Below, one piece after another: positions 16,163 to 24,821 of a stretch of DNA of 51,943 nucleotides. The notes beneath the pieces are model-generated. The model was not told the origin of the DNA, searched no databases, and was given only the letters and a program-made list of their open reading frames with translations. The stretch spans positions 1-51,943 of the forward strand of contig SUGL01000042.1 in assembly GCA_004963905.1 (NCBI GenBank). The letters are read 5' to 3'. Positions within the stretch are counted from its first letter, which is position 1. The number at the start of each line of letters is the position of its first letter. The DNA is from Mesorhizobium sp. (GTDB taxonomy: Bacteria > Pseudomonadota > Alphaproteobacteria > Rhizobiales > Rhizobiaceae). The translations under genes and the position numbers were made by a program.

Positions 16163-16981
16163 TTAACCGGCGGCCGGCAGCGCAAACAGCCTGCCACCTG
16201 CCGGCACGACGTCGTCGATGCCGGCGAGCCGCAGGCAATGCCAGGCCATGGCGTGGTTGGAGGAGGTGACGGGAATGCCGATCTTCCGTTCGAGCCCCGC
16301 CACCGCCTCGGCGACGCGCAGGCTGGTGCAGGAGATGAAGATCGCGTCCACGCCCGGCGCCGCCGCCATGCGCTCGGCCGCCGCCTCGATCGAATCCAGC
16401 GAGATGCGGGCCGCCTCGCGGTCGTCGCGCCGGTCGAAGGTGGCGACGGCAGCGATGTCGAGGCCGCGGCCGGTGAAATAACGGACCAGGCCCTGGTTGA
16501 TCTCGGGGGCGTAGGGCGTGAGCAGCCCGATGCCCTTGGCGCCGAGCGCCTTGAAGGCGGCGAGCGCGCCGGTGACCGGCGTGGTGCAGGCGACGCCCGG
16601 CCGCGCTTTCCTGATCTCGGCGAACACGGCCTCCTCGCCGAGCGTCATGGTGGCCGAGGTGCAGCCGAAGCCGACGACGTCGAGCGGAATGCTGGGCAGG
16701 ATGAGGTCGACGGTCGGCGCGATGCGTGGGCCGATGGCGCGCAGCGTGTCGGGCGTGATGTCGTTGTCGTTGAAGAGGCGGGCCTCGTAGAAGGCGACGC
16801 CCGGAATGCGCACCAGCGCGCGGAACTCGTGCTCCAGCGTCTGGTCGGTGGCGAGGATCGCGAGGCCGATCGCCGCGCGCGAGGCAAGGCCGCCATCGAG
16901 CTCCGACGGCAAGATGCCCAGATCGACCGGCTTGGGATCGACCGGTGCCGAAGATTCAAGGCGGGCTGCGCCGACAGACAT
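16163..16981 (-). CDS. Asp/Glu racemase superfamily protein (maleate isomerase / AMD-like)
   Basis: A 272-residue protein of the Asp/Glu/hydantoin racemase superfamily. The two catalytic cysteines expected in two-base enzymes are present: Cys107 in GFGCTSATM and Cys218 in FISCTSLR. GIGLLTPYAPEINQGL and TSSNHAMAWHCLRLAG are typical of the maleate cis-trans isomerase and EutA-like branch. The substrate cannot be assigned. It lies directly downstream of a D-amino-acid dehydrogenase on the same strand, 54 bases away, which suggests a shared pathway that epimerises or isomerises an acid and then oxidises a D-amino acid. Confidence 0.82.
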   Translation of the reverse strand: MSVGAARLESSAPVDPKPVDLGILPSELDGGLASRAAIGLAILATDQTLEHEFRALVRIPGVAFYEARLFNDNDITPDTLRAIGPRIAPTVDLILPSIPLDVVGFGCTSATMTLGEEAVFAEIRKARPGVACTTPVTGALAAFKALGAKGIGLLTPYAPEINQGLVRYFTGRGLDIAAVATFDRRDDREAARISLDSIEAAAERMAAAPGVDAIFISCTSLRVAEAVAGLERKIGIPVTSSNHAMAWHCLRLAGIDDVVPAGGRLFALPAAG

Positions 16982-17035
16982 GGCATTCCCTTTCTCGTCG
17001 ATCTCGGTTCGGTTCCCCGTTTGGAATCCGAGCGT

Positions 17036-18277
17036 TCAGTTCAAAAGTCCATCCATGGAAATCGCCGGCTTGCGGCCGGCGATCAGATCGGCGGTGATGC
17101 GGGCAGAGCCATGCGACATGGTCCAGCCAATATGGCCGTGCCCGGTGTTGAGATAGAGGTTGCCGAGGCGTCGCCGTCCGAACTCGGGCAGATTGTTCGG
17201 CGTCATCGGCCTCAGGCCCGCCCACATCTCGGCGCGGTCATAGTCGGCGCCCTCGGGATAAAGCTCCTGCGTGACGCCCTTCATGAAGGCGAAATCGGCC
17301 GGTTTGTGGCTGGTGTCGTAGCCGGCGAATTCGGCCGTTGCGGTGACGCGGATGCGGTCGCCGAAGCGCGAGATGGCGACCAGATTGTGCTCGTCGACCG
17401 AAGCGATGGTCGGCGGATGCGGCCGGTTGCCGACGGGAATGGTCAGCGAATAGCCCTTGATCGGATAGATCGGCAGACTGATGCCGATCGTCTTCGCGAT
17501 CAGCGGGCTGCAGGAGCCGAGCGCCAGGACATAGGCGTCGCCCTTGAAGCTGCCCTTGTCAGTGCGCACCTCGGTGACCTTACCGCCCGAGGTCTCGATG
17601 CCGGTGATGGTCGTGCCGGCGCGGATTTCGCCGCCGCGCTCGACGATCTTGGCGGCAAGTGCCCGGGTGAATTTTGCAGGATCGCCGGTCTCGTCGGTCG
17701 GGCAATGGATGCCGCCGGCGATTTTTTCCTTGGCCGGGGCCAGCGACGGGTCGAGCGCGACGACGCCGTCGCGGTCGAGCACCCTGATCTCCTGGCCATC
17801 GGATTCCAAGAGCTTCATGTGCTCGACGCCCTGGTCGAGCGCCTGCTGGCTGCGGTGAAAATAGACGATGCCGCGATCGTTGCGGTCATAGTCTATCCGC
17901 TCGTCGGCGATGACGTCGTGCAGGATCGATTGCGAATAGGCGGCAAGCCGATGCTTGAGCAGCGTGTTGCGCCTGGCTTTCTCGGCCGTGCATTCCATCA
18001 GGAACAGCCAGGACCAGCTGTAGAGCCTGGGATCGGCCGAGAGCTTGAAGCGCAGCGCCTGATCCTTCAGCACCAGCGATTTCAAAAGGATCATCGGCGC
18101 CTTGGGCGAGGACCAGACGAAGGAATGGCCGGGCGCGATCATGCCGGCATTGCCCCAGCTGGTCTCGGCGGCGACTTCGGCGCGGCGCTCGAGGATGACG
18201 ACCTCGTGCCCGTCCTTCTGCAACTGATAGGCGGTGGTGACGCCGACAACGCCGCCACCCAACACGATCACGCGCAT
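17036..18277 (-). CDS. dadA: D-amino acid dehydrogenase (DadA family FAD oxidoreductase)
   Basis: A 413-residue flavoprotein that oxidatively deaminates D-amino acids, passing electrons to the respiratory chain at the inner membrane. It starts MRVIVLGGGVVGVTTAYQL (FAD loop GGGVVG, 7-12) followed by ERR at the ribose position. PIKGYSLTIPV and GLRPMTPNNLPEFGR, then NTGHGHIGWTMSHGSA near the C terminus, are diagnostic of the DAO/DadA family. ATG 18277 is preferred over the in-frame GTG before it because GGAGG lies 4 bases upstream of the ATG. A substrate other than D-Ala is possible. Confidence 0.88.
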   Translation of the reverse strand: MRVIVLGGGVVGVTTAYQLQKDGHEVVILERRAEVAAETSWGNAGMIAPGHSFVWSSPKAPMILLKSLVLKDQALRFKLSADPRLYSWSWLFLMECTAEKARRNTLLKHRLAAYSQSILHDVIADERIDYDRNDRGIVYFHRSQQALDQGVEHMKLLESDGQEIRVLDRDGVVALDPSLAPAKEKIAGGIHCPTDETGDPAKFTRALAAKIVERGGEIRAGTTITGIETSGGKVTEVRTDKGSFKGDAYVLALGSCSPLIAKTIGISLPIYPIKGYSLTIPVGNRPHPPTIASVDEHNLVAISRFGDRIRVTATAEFAGYDTSHKPADFAFMKGVTQELYPEGADYDRAEMWAGLRPMTPNNLPEFGRRRLGNLYLNTGHGHIGWTMSHGSARITADLIAGRKPAISMDGLLN

Positions 18278-18364
18278 CACGCCTCCGGAGATCGCAAGCC
18301 GGGAGACAGTTTAGAGTGTGGATTGCGGTCTGCAATGGCACACATACACAGATGTCGGCGGGAC

Positions 18365-18527
18365 AGCGCCCCCCTCTGGCCTGCCGGCCATCTCCCCCAC
18401 GAGGGGGGAGATTGGACGTCATCGCGGCTTTCGCCAATCGCCGACGTTGCAGGAAGAGTGCCGTCGCAGAAACTGCCAATCTCCCCCCTCGTGGGGGAGA
18501 TGGCCGGCAGGCCAGAGGGGGGCGCGA
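18365..18527. repeat. Family-A palindromic repeat, copy 5
   Basis: Complete element with hairpin loops CACGAGG and CTCGTGG and the CGCCAATCGCCGACGTTG centre. It lies between the dadA upstream region and the 3' end of the cystathionine gamma-lyase gene. Confidence 0.85.
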
Positions 18528-18555
18528 AGGATCACCACCGGTGATTGGCGGGAAG

Positions 18556-19737
18556 CTAGACCGCCAGCGCCTGCTCCAGGTCCGCGATCAGATCATCGCC
18601 GTCCTCGATGCCGGCCGACAGCCGCACCAGCGAATCGGAAATGCCTATCGCCCCGCGCTTTTCCGCCGGGATCGAGCCGTGCGTCATCAGCGCCGGGTGC
18701 TCGATCAGGCTTTCGACGCCGCCGAGGCTTTCGGCGAGCGTGAAGAGCTGGGTGCGTTCGAGGAAGCGCTTTGTCCCCGCAAGATCGCGGTCGAGGTCGA
18801 CCGAGATCATGCCGCCGAAGGCGTGCATCTGGCGCTTGGCAATCTCGTGTTGCGGGTGGCTGGCAAGCCCGGGATAGATGACGCGGCGGACGTCCTTCCT
18901 GCCTTCCAGCCATTGCGCGATCTTCAGGCCGTTCGCCGAATGGCGCTCCATCCTGAGCGCCAAGGTCTTGATGCCGCGCAGCGCAAGAAAACTGTCGAAC
19001 GGGCCGGAAATGGCGCCGATGGCGTTCTGCAGGAATTTCAGCCGGTCGGCGAGGTCCTTGTCGTCGCCGACGACCGCCACGCCGCCGACCATGTCGGAAT
19101 GGCCGTTCAGGTATTTCGTCGTCGAATGGACGACGATGTCGATGCCGAGCTCCAGCGGCCGCTGGATATAGGGGCTGGCGAAGGTGTTGTCGGCGACGGT
19201 AAGCAGGCCCTTACGCTTCGCAAGCGCCGCAAGGCCTTCGAGATCGACGATGCGCAGCAGCGGATTGGTCGGCGTCTCGACCCAGAGCAGCTTTGTCTCC
19301 GGACGGATAGCGGCTTCGACCGCCGCCAGATCGGTGAAATCGGCGAAACTCACTTGGAGCCCGGCCGAGCGCTTGCGCACCCGCTCCATCAGGCGAAACG
19401 AGCCGCCATAGATGTCGTCGGTGGCGACGACATGGGTGCCTGCCTCGAACAGTTCCAACACCGTACCGATCGCCGCCAGGCCGGAGGCGAAGGCGAAGGC
19501 TTTCGTGCCGCTTTCGAGATCGGCCACCGCGCGCTCGAAGGCAAAGCGCGTCGGGTTCTGGCTGCGGGCATATTCAAAGCCCTTGTGCACGCCGGGCGAC
19601 TGCTGGCCATAGGTCGAGGTGGCGTAGATCGGCACCATCACCGCGCCGGTCGTCGGGTCGTGGCTCTGGCCGCCATGAATGGTGCGGGTGGAAAAGGCCA
19701 GGCGGTTCCTGCCCAATGGCGGTCTTGCTGTCGTCAT
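18556..19737 (-). CDS. Cystathionine gamma-lyase / PLP-dependent Cys-Met metabolism enzyme
   Basis: A 393-residue fold-type I PLP enzyme. SGLAAIGTVLELFEAG and YGGSFRLMERV form the cofactor phosphate region, VETPTNPLLRIVDL and VADNTFASPY precede the Schiff-base lysine Lys208 in VVHSTTKYLNGHSD. The closing SLGGVESLIEHPALMTH is typical. Gamma-lyase, gamma-synthase and homocysteine-converting members look alike. I favour the lyase because the gene overlaps (ATGA) a cystathionine beta-synthase gene, giving a complete reverse transsulfuration unit from homocysteine to cysteine. Confidence 0.88.
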   Translation of the reverse strand: MTTARPPLGRNRLAFSTRTIHGGQSHDPTTGAVMVPIYATSTYGQQSPGVHKGFEYARSQNPTRFAFERAVADLESGTKAFAFASGLAAIGTVLELFEAGTHVVATDDIYGGSFRLMERVRKRSAGLQVSFADFTDLAAVEAAIRPETKLLWVETPTNPLLRIVDLEGLAALAKRKGLLTVADNTFASPYIQRPLELGIDIVVHSTTKYLNGHSDMVGGVAVVGDDKDLADRLKFLQNAIGAISGPFDSFLALRGIKTLALRMERHSANGLKIAQWLEGRKDVRRVIYPGLASHPQHEIAKRQMHAFGGMISVDLDRDLAGTKRFLERTQLFTLAESLGGVESLIEHPALMTHGSIPAEKRGAIGISDSLVRLSAGIEDGDDLIADLEQALAV

Positions 19738-21170
19738 TTTGCGCGGCGCCTCAGATGGTTGATCAGGTCGATACGGGTTATCAGACCGATGAACTCCTCG
19801 CCATCGAAGACGATGGCGACCTCGTTGCGGTCGAAGACGGGCAGCAGCGCATCAAGCGTCTGGCTGGCCTGCAGCGTGTGCAGGCTGGAGGTCATGGCCG
19901 TGCGCACCGGCGCGTTGAAACGGTCCCAGCGGCCGTCATAGGGGCCGTCGACCTTGGCCAGAATATCGCTCTCGTCGACGATGCCGACCAGCTTGCCGTC
20001 ATCGAGCACCGGCAGCTGCGAGACATCGGAGCGGCGCATGCGGCCATAGGCGTTGAGCAGGGTTTCCCCAGGGCCGACGGTCACGATGTCACCGGTGCGC
20101 GGCGAGCGCATGACGAGGTCGCGCAGGTCGCCATGCTGCTCCTGGTCGGCCAAGCCCTGCTCGGCCAGCCAGATGTCGTCGAACACTTTCGACAGATATT
20201 TGTTGCCGCTGTCGCAGACCAGCGTGACGACGCGTTTCGGCGTCGTTTGCTCGCGGCAATAGCGGAGCGCGGCCGACAGAAGCGTGCCGGAGGACGAGCC
20301 GGCGAGGATGCCTTCGCGGGACAAAAGATCGCGCACCGCCAGCATGCTCTGCTTGTCGGTGATGGAATAGGCCTTCTTGACCAGCGAGAGGTCGGCATTC
20401 GGCGGCACGAAATCCTCGCCGATGCCTTCGACGGTCCAGCTGCCGGCCTCTTCCATCTTGCCGGTCTTGATCAGCGGCGCCAGCACCGAGCCGACCGGAT
20501 CGGCCAGCACCATCTCGGTCTTCGGCGAATGTTTTGCGAAATAGCGGCCGAGGCCGGTGAGCGTGCCGCCGGAGCCGACGCCGACCACCACCGCGTCGAC
20601 GTCGCCGTCGAGCTGAGTAAAGATCTCCGGGCCGGTGGTGGTCTCATGCGCCAGCGGATTGGCTGGGTTGGCGAACTGGTTGGCATAGAAGGCGCCGGGC
20701 AGCTCGGCGGCAATCTTCTCGGCCATGTCCTGATAGTATTCGGGATGGCCCTTGCCGACGTCGGAGCGGGTCATGCGCACTTCGGCGCCCAAGGCGCGCA
20801 GATGCTGGATCTTCTCGCGCGACATCTTGTCCGGCACGACGAGGATGATGCGATAGCCCTTGGGAATGCCGACCTGGGCGAGGCCGAGGCCGGTGTTGCC
20901 GGCGGTCGCCTCGACGATGGTGCCGCCGGACTTCAGCTGGCCCGCCTTCTCGGCCGCCGCGATCATCGACAGCGCGATGCGGTCCTTGATCGAGCCGCCG
21001 GGATTCTGGCTTTCGAGCTTGATGAACAGCCGGCACTTGCCGGTGTCGAATTTGGTGAGCTCGACAATCGGCGTCTGGCCGATCAGGTCGAGCACCGAGG
21101 CGTAGGGCGGACGCAGCCGCGCCAAATTGCCTTCCGCGCCGTCCGGCGCCGCTTTCCTGTGCACGCTCAT
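19734..21170 (-). CDS. Cystathionine beta-synthase with C-terminal CBS domains
   Basis: A 478-residue fold-type II PLP enzyme condensing serine and homocysteine. The PLP lysine is Lys62 in NPGGSIKDR; VEATAGNTGLGLA and GVGSGGTLTGLGRYF complete the cofactor site. After about residue 345 two CBS motifs follow (RSPRTGDIVTVGPGETLLNA, then VGIVDESDIL; final IGLITRIDLINHL), which fits CBS rather than plain cysteine synthase. ATG 21170 has GGAGG 7 bases upstream; a longer frame exists without such a site. First gene of the unit. Confidence 0.9.
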   Translation of the reverse strand: MSVHRKAAPDGAEGNLARLRPPYASVLDLIGQTPIVELTKFDTGKCRLFIKLESQNPGGSIKDRIALSMIAAAEKAGQLKSGGTIVEATAGNTGLGLAQVGIPKGYRIILVVPDKMSREKIQHLRALGAEVRMTRSDVGKGHPEYYQDMAEKIAAELPGAFYANQFANPANPLAHETTTGPEIFTQLDGDVDAVVVGVGSGGTLTGLGRYFAKHSPKTEMVLADPVGSVLAPLIKTGKMEEAGSWTVEGIGEDFVPPNADLSLVKKAYSITDKQSMLAVRDLLSREGILAGSSSGTLLSAALRYCREQTTPKRVVTLVCDSGNKYLSKVFDDIWLAEQGLADQEQHGDLRDLVMRSPRTGDIVTVGPGETLLNAYGRMRRSDVSQLPVLDDGKLVGIVDESDILAKVDGPYDGRWDRFNAPVRTAMTSSLHTLQASQTLDALLPVFDRNEVAIVFDGEEFIGLITRIDLINHLRRRAK

Positions 21171-21401
21171 CTCGGACCCTCCATGGCAGCAAGTTCGACG
21201 CGGGTGACCAGTTACGATCTCGCGCATGATGCCGACCGGACTCCATTCCGGCTTCACGCATCACACAGGAGCGTCTTTTCCAGCCCTTTTGGCTTGGAAA
21301 GAAGATAGATCGTGCCAATCCGGCGGCGAGTGGGGGAATGGAATTTCAGATCGATGGCGGAGGGGCGGTCTGGATCGAGCACTCCAACGTAGAGTTCCTT
21401 C

Positions 21402-21560
21402 GCGCCCCCCTCTGTCCTGCCGGACATCTCCCCCACGAGGGGGAGATTGGCGGTTCGGTCCGCGGCGCATTTCTAGCAACGTCGGTAATTGGCGAAAGCC
21501 AAGGCGACATCCAATCTCCCCACCCGCGGGGGAGATGGCCGGCAGGCCAGAGGGGGGCGC
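21402..21560. repeat. Family-A palindromic repeat, copy 6
   Basis: Termini CGCGCCCCCCTCTGTCC and GGCCAGAGGGGGGCGCC are present, with hairpins CTCCCCCACGAGGGGGAG and CTCCCCACCCGCGGGGGAG; the second hairpin carries a mismatch. It occupies most of the 416-bp gap upstream of the cystathionine beta-synthase gene, so any promoter lies between it and 21170. Confidence 0.85.
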
Positions 21561-21586
21561 CGTAGAGTACTCACCTCAACAGAAAC

Positions 21587-22927
21587 TCACCCCAGCAATT
21601 GCTTGCTCAGCCTGGCGCACTGGACGCGGATGTCGGGAATGGCGTCGATCTCGAAGAAGGTGCCGCGCGTCAGCGGCCCGACGGCGAGGAGTTTCGACGA
21701 CACCGTGCCGTCGGCCGCGATCAGCTCGCATCTGGCGGTGACGTCGAGGCCTAGGCGCAGCGGGTCGGGACGCGCCAGGCCGCGCTCGACCAGCGAGCGC
21801 ACGAGGCCGTTCGACGTCGTGGAGATGTCGCGGGCAATGCCGATGCAGTCATAGATGCGCGCGACCTCGAGCGTTTCGAGCGCCTGCGTGCCACGCTGCT
21901 GGATGGTGACGGTGAAGCCGTCGTTCGGCTCGATGTCCGCGACGCGTCCGGCAACGAGGCGGATGCGACCCGAGCCGACCGCTTCGGTAACACGCTCGTA
22001 AACCTCCGGCGCCATGCGGTGGCGATGGATGTCCCACCAGGCCTTGGTGTGCTCGACGAAGCGGCGTTTGGCCGAGGACGGCCAGTTCTGCCAGATCATC
22101 TGGTTGAAGGGCCTCAAGCCGTCGACGACGTCGCGCCAGTCGCCGCCGGCCTTCCGGTTCTCGCGGATCAGGTTGCGGAACCAGCCGACGAAATAGGAAA
22201 GCTGGGTGCCGAGCGGAATGTCGGCGACGTCGAGCTTGATCGGGTTGCCCTTGCGATGCGGCGAGGGCAGCAGGCCGCGCCGCGACACGGCGACGATCTG
22301 GCCGCGATGGCCGCGCTGCTCCAGCGAAAGAAAGGCGTCGACCATGCTGAGGCCCGTGCCGAGCACCAGCACGGGAGCCTGCGGATCGAGCGCCGTGTCG
22401 GCCTCCGATCCCATCCGGATGGCGCGGCCCTGGAAGGCACCCGGCTGCTCGTCATGGCCGGTGGCCAGAACGGCAAGGTGGCCGACGACGCTGGTGCCGT
22501 TGGCCAGGGCCACCTCGACGCCCGACGGGGTCGGCGAGACCGACAGGCTCTCCTCGCGGATCAGCCGCAAACGGCCGCGCTCGCGCTCGCGGTCTTCGAG
22601 ATCGTCGAGCAGCTCCTTCAGGTAGCGGGCATAGAGGATGCGCGGCGCATAGAACGGCCCCTGGTCCGGCTGGGCGAGGCCGCGCTCCAGCACCCAGCGC
22701 GCGAAATTGTCCGGATCGTCGGCATAGGCGCTCATGCCCGAGGCCTTGACGTTGAGCACATGCGCGGAAAGCAGCGTCGAATAGGCCATGCCCTGGCCGA
22801 AATGCGGACGCTTCTCGATCAGCGTAACGCGCAGATCGGGGTTCGGCGATTTGAGCAGATGCGCAGCCAGCACGACACCGCTGGCGCCGCCGCCGACAAT
22901 GATGATGGAATTGCCGCGTCCAACCAT
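21587..22927 (-). CDS. YdhS-like FAD/NAD(P)-binding protein
   Basis: A 446-residue flavoprotein of the COG4529 (YdhS) type. IIIVGGGASGVVLAAHL (8-24) is the FAD loop and LIEKRPHFGQGMAYST the second FAD segment. A second dinucleotide motif VLVLGTGLSMVDAFLSL is followed by SRRGLLPSPH. The C terminus has GPLTRGTFFEIDAIPDIR, characteristic of this family. The physiological reaction is unknown; relatives often sit with sulfur or oxidative-stress genes. Here it diverges from a taurine operon and follows a short peptide ORF 39 bases upstream. Confidence 0.85.
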   Translation of the reverse strand: MVGRGNSIIIVGGGASGVVLAAHLLKSPNPDLRVTLIEKRPHFGQGMAYSTLLSAHVLNVKASGMSAYADDPDNFARWVLERGLAQPDQGPFYAPRILYARYLKELLDDLEDRERERGRLRLIREESLSVSPTPSGVEVALANGTSVVGHLAVLATGHDEQPGAFQGRAIRMGSEADTALDPQAPVLVLGTGLSMVDAFLSLEQRGHRGQIVAVSRRGLLPSPHRKGNPIKLDVADIPLGTQLSYFVGWFRNLIRENRKAGGDWRDVVDGLRPFNQMIWQNWPSSAKRRFVEHTKAWWDIHRHRMAPEVYERVTEAVGSGRIRLVAGRVADIEPNDGFTVTIQQRGTQALETLEVARIYDCIGIARDISTTSNGLVRSLVERGLARPDPLRLGLDVTARCELIAADGTVSSKLLAVGPLTRGTFFEIDAIPDIRVQCARLSKQLLG

Positions 22928-22966
22928 GGCCGAAATTCAGGAGCTTTCGAGGGGCCGCGATCGGGC

Positions 22967-23065
22967 CTAGACAGCCGGGGCCGACTGCCATGAGGCAGCC
23001 GATGCCGCGGCCGGCCGGCCGGCGCCACGAACGACTGGCGGTATGCGATTCAGTTGGTCGCGCAT
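22967..23065 (-). CDS. 32-residue peptide ORF upstream of the YdhS-like gene
   Basis: A minus-strand ATG at 23065 follows TTAGGGAGAGAGAACG, a strong ribosome-binding site 6 bases upstream. The frame reads 32 codons to a TAG at 22967-22969. The peptide begins MRDQLNRIPPVVRGAGRP and ends in an alanine- and serine-rich tail. No signal peptide, Cys or run of one regulatory amino acid is obvious. The next gene starts 39 bases later, and no better start for that gene has a comparable ribosome-binding site. This may be a leader peptide or a small functional protein. Confidence 0.5.
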   Translation of the reverse strand: MRDQLNRIPPVVRGAGRPAAASAASWQSAPAV

Positions 23066-23232
23066 CGTTCTCTCTCCCTAATGTCGATAAGATTACTATA
23101 CTAACCCGTTCGCACACGAAAGCCGGTTTCAATTCCGCCGCTATCTGGGGCATGGATTTACCCGGGAAAGGTGATGGTGGGATTTTCTTTCGCAGCGACC
23201 TCTCTGCCCCTGGCCCGGCGCATCGATCGGCT

Positions 23233-23438
23233 TCGTCATCCTAGGGCGAAGCGACGCGAAGCGGAGCGCGGACCCTAGGATCCATGCCGTTACATTCGTG
23301 ATAGGGTGCCACGATGCAGAACAAGGACCCAGCGCCACACTGGACAGTTCTGCACCGTAGCATCGCCTCTATTTTACGGCATGGATTCTAGGGTCTGCGC
23401 GCGTCGCTTCGCTCCTTGCTCCGCCCTAGAATGACGAC
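23233..23438. repeat. Family-B palindromic repeat, copy 1
   Basis: The outer ends are CGTCATCCTAGGGCGAAGCG and CGCCCTAGAATGACG. Inner arms are GGATCCATGCCGTTAC and TACGGCATGGATTC. The middle differs from other copies. With the flanking unique sequence it fills the 572-bp gap between the peptide ORF and tauA; no further gene is visible there. Confidence 0.85.
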
Positions 23439-23637
23439 AGAAGGGACGGCTCGCCAATCTCCGAAAGGCTCCGGTCACCAGCCACCCGCGACCGTCCTTT
23501 TGCGCTCGCGCCGGCGATACTTGGCGACACTTTTCCAACAAAGCCCGCGTGGTTGGAAGGATTTAACTCCACAAACCCGATAGAATTAACAGACGATAGA
23601 AAGGCAATCCGGTTTTCTCCTTTGAATGGAGCCTTTC

Positions 23638-24651
23638 ATGTCGACCATTTCCAGACGCATTCTTCTCCTGTCGTCGGCAGCGCTGGCAAGCGCCGCCCTG
23701 CTCGGCCCGGCCATGGCCGAGGATTTGAGAATCACCATCGGCTACCAGACGGTGGTCGAGCCTTCGAAGGTGCCGCAGGCCGATGGCGCCTATGAAAAGG
23801 CGATCAAGGCCGCGATCGACTGGCGCAAATTCGATTCCGGCGCCGACGTCATCGCGGCGATCGCTTCCGGTTCGGTCGATATCGGCTATGTCGGCTCGAG
23901 CCCGCTGGCCGCGGCCGCCAGCCGCGAGCTGCCGATTGAGACCATCTTCGTGGTCGGGCTGATCGGCCCGTCGGAAGCGCTGGTCGCCCGCAACGGCGCC
24001 GGCATCGAGAAAATCGCCGACCTCGCCGGCAAGAAGGTGGCGGTGCCGTTCGTGTCGACCACGCATTACAGCCTGCTCGCGGCGCTGAAGCACGAAGGCG
24101 TCGATCCCAAGGCGGTGCAGATCCTCAACCTCAGGCCGCCGGAAATCGCCGCCGCCTTCGCGCGCGGCGACATCGACGCCGCCTATGTCTGGGACCCGGC
24201 GCTCGGCCAGATCAAGACCTCCGGCAAGGTGGTGCTCGATTCCTCGCAAGTGGCGGCCTGGGGCGCGCCGACCTTCGACGCCTGGATCGTGCGCGCCGAC
24301 TTCGCCGACAAGCATCCGGACGCGGTGCGCGACTTCGTCAAGGTGACGGGCGAGGCCTATGCCCAATACCTGGCCAAGCCAGAGGCCTGGTCGGTCTCCT
24401 CGCCTGAAGCCGGCGAGATCGCCAAGCTCACCGGTGCCAAGCTGGAAGAGGTGCCGGAACTGCTCAAGGGTTATGTCTTCCCGACGCTGGACGAGCAGGC
24501 CTCGGACAAGTTCCTCGGCGGCGGCACGGTCAAGGCGATCGCGGCGGCATCGGCCTTCCTCAAGGAGCAGGGCAAAATCGACGCGGTGCTGCCCGACTAT
24601 TCGAAATACGTCACGACCAAATATGCCAGCGAGGCGCTCGCCTCGAACTGA
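23638..24651 (+). CDS. tauA: Taurine ABC transporter, periplasmic binding protein TauA
   Basis: A 337-residue SsuA/TauA-type solute-binding protein. The signal peptide ends near GPAMA-ED (about residue 27). ITIGYQTVVEPSKVPQADG opens the mature domain; GSVDIGYVGSSPLAAAASR and YVWDPAL line the ligand cleft. ATG 23638 has GGAG 8 bases before it; an ATG four codons earlier lacks one. First gene of a tauABCD-like set taking up taurine or another sulfonate for sulfur supply. Confidence 0.92.
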   Translation: MSTISRRILLLSSAALASAALLGPAMAEDLRITIGYQTVVEPSKVPQADGAYEKAIKAAIDWRKFDSGADVIAAIASGSVDIGYVGSSPLAAAASRELPIETIFVVGLIGPSEALVARNGAGIEKIADLAGKKVAVPFVSTTHYSLLAALKHEGVDPKAVQILNLRPPEIAAAFARGDIDAAYVWDPALGQIKTSGKVVLDSSQVAAWGAPTFDAWIVRADFADKHPDAVRDFVKVTGEAYAQYLAKPEAWSVSSPEAGEIAKLTGAKLEEVPELLKGYVFPTLDEQASDKFLGGGTVKAIAAASAFLKEQGKIDAVLPDYSKYVTTKYASEALASN

Positions 24652-24663
24652 GCTTTTCTCCAG

Positions 24664-24700
24664 GCAGTTCCGGAAGGAAGACCGCCTTTCCTGGAACTGC
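24664..24700. repeat. Family-E short palindrome after tauA
   Basis: GGCAGTTCCGGAAGGAAGACCG is interrupted-palindromic with CCTTTCCTGGAACTGCC. The copy lies directly downstream of the tauA stop. Confidence 0.65.
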
Positions 24701-24737
24701 CCAACAAGCGCGGCCCTTCTTCCCTGGCCATGCGCTT

Positions 24738-24780
24738 GCCTGTCCCGAAGCCGCTCACGAGGCGCGGTTTCGGGACAGGC
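24738..24780. repeat. Hairpin between tauA and tauB
   Basis: GCCTGTCCCGAA (24738-24749) and TTCGGGACAGGC (24769-24780) are perfect 12-bp arms around a 19-base loop with a further partial stem. No T run follows, so it looks more like an mRNA-stabilising or attenuating hairpin than a terminator. Confidence 0.7.
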
Positions 24781-24821
24781 CCCCAGGTCCAGTGCCTTGA
24801 TCCAGCGGAGGTTTGAGCCCA

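Noticed and set aside
16238..18544. A 768-codon plus-strand open frame across the racemase and DadA genes
   Set aside because: It is antisense to two convincing genes and is low-complexity Arg/Gly/Ala/Asp-rich, a typical shadow frame in GC-rich DNA.
19716..21308. A 530-codon plus-strand frame opposite the cystathionine beta-synthase gene
   Set aside because: It is the mirror of a clear PLP enzyme with intact catalytic lysine; no recognisable fold.
21171..21401. SAM-type riboswitch upstream of the transsulfuration genes
   Set aside because: I looked for the conserved helices of SAM-I and SAM-II and saw none; the region contains a ribosome-binding site and ordinary sequence.
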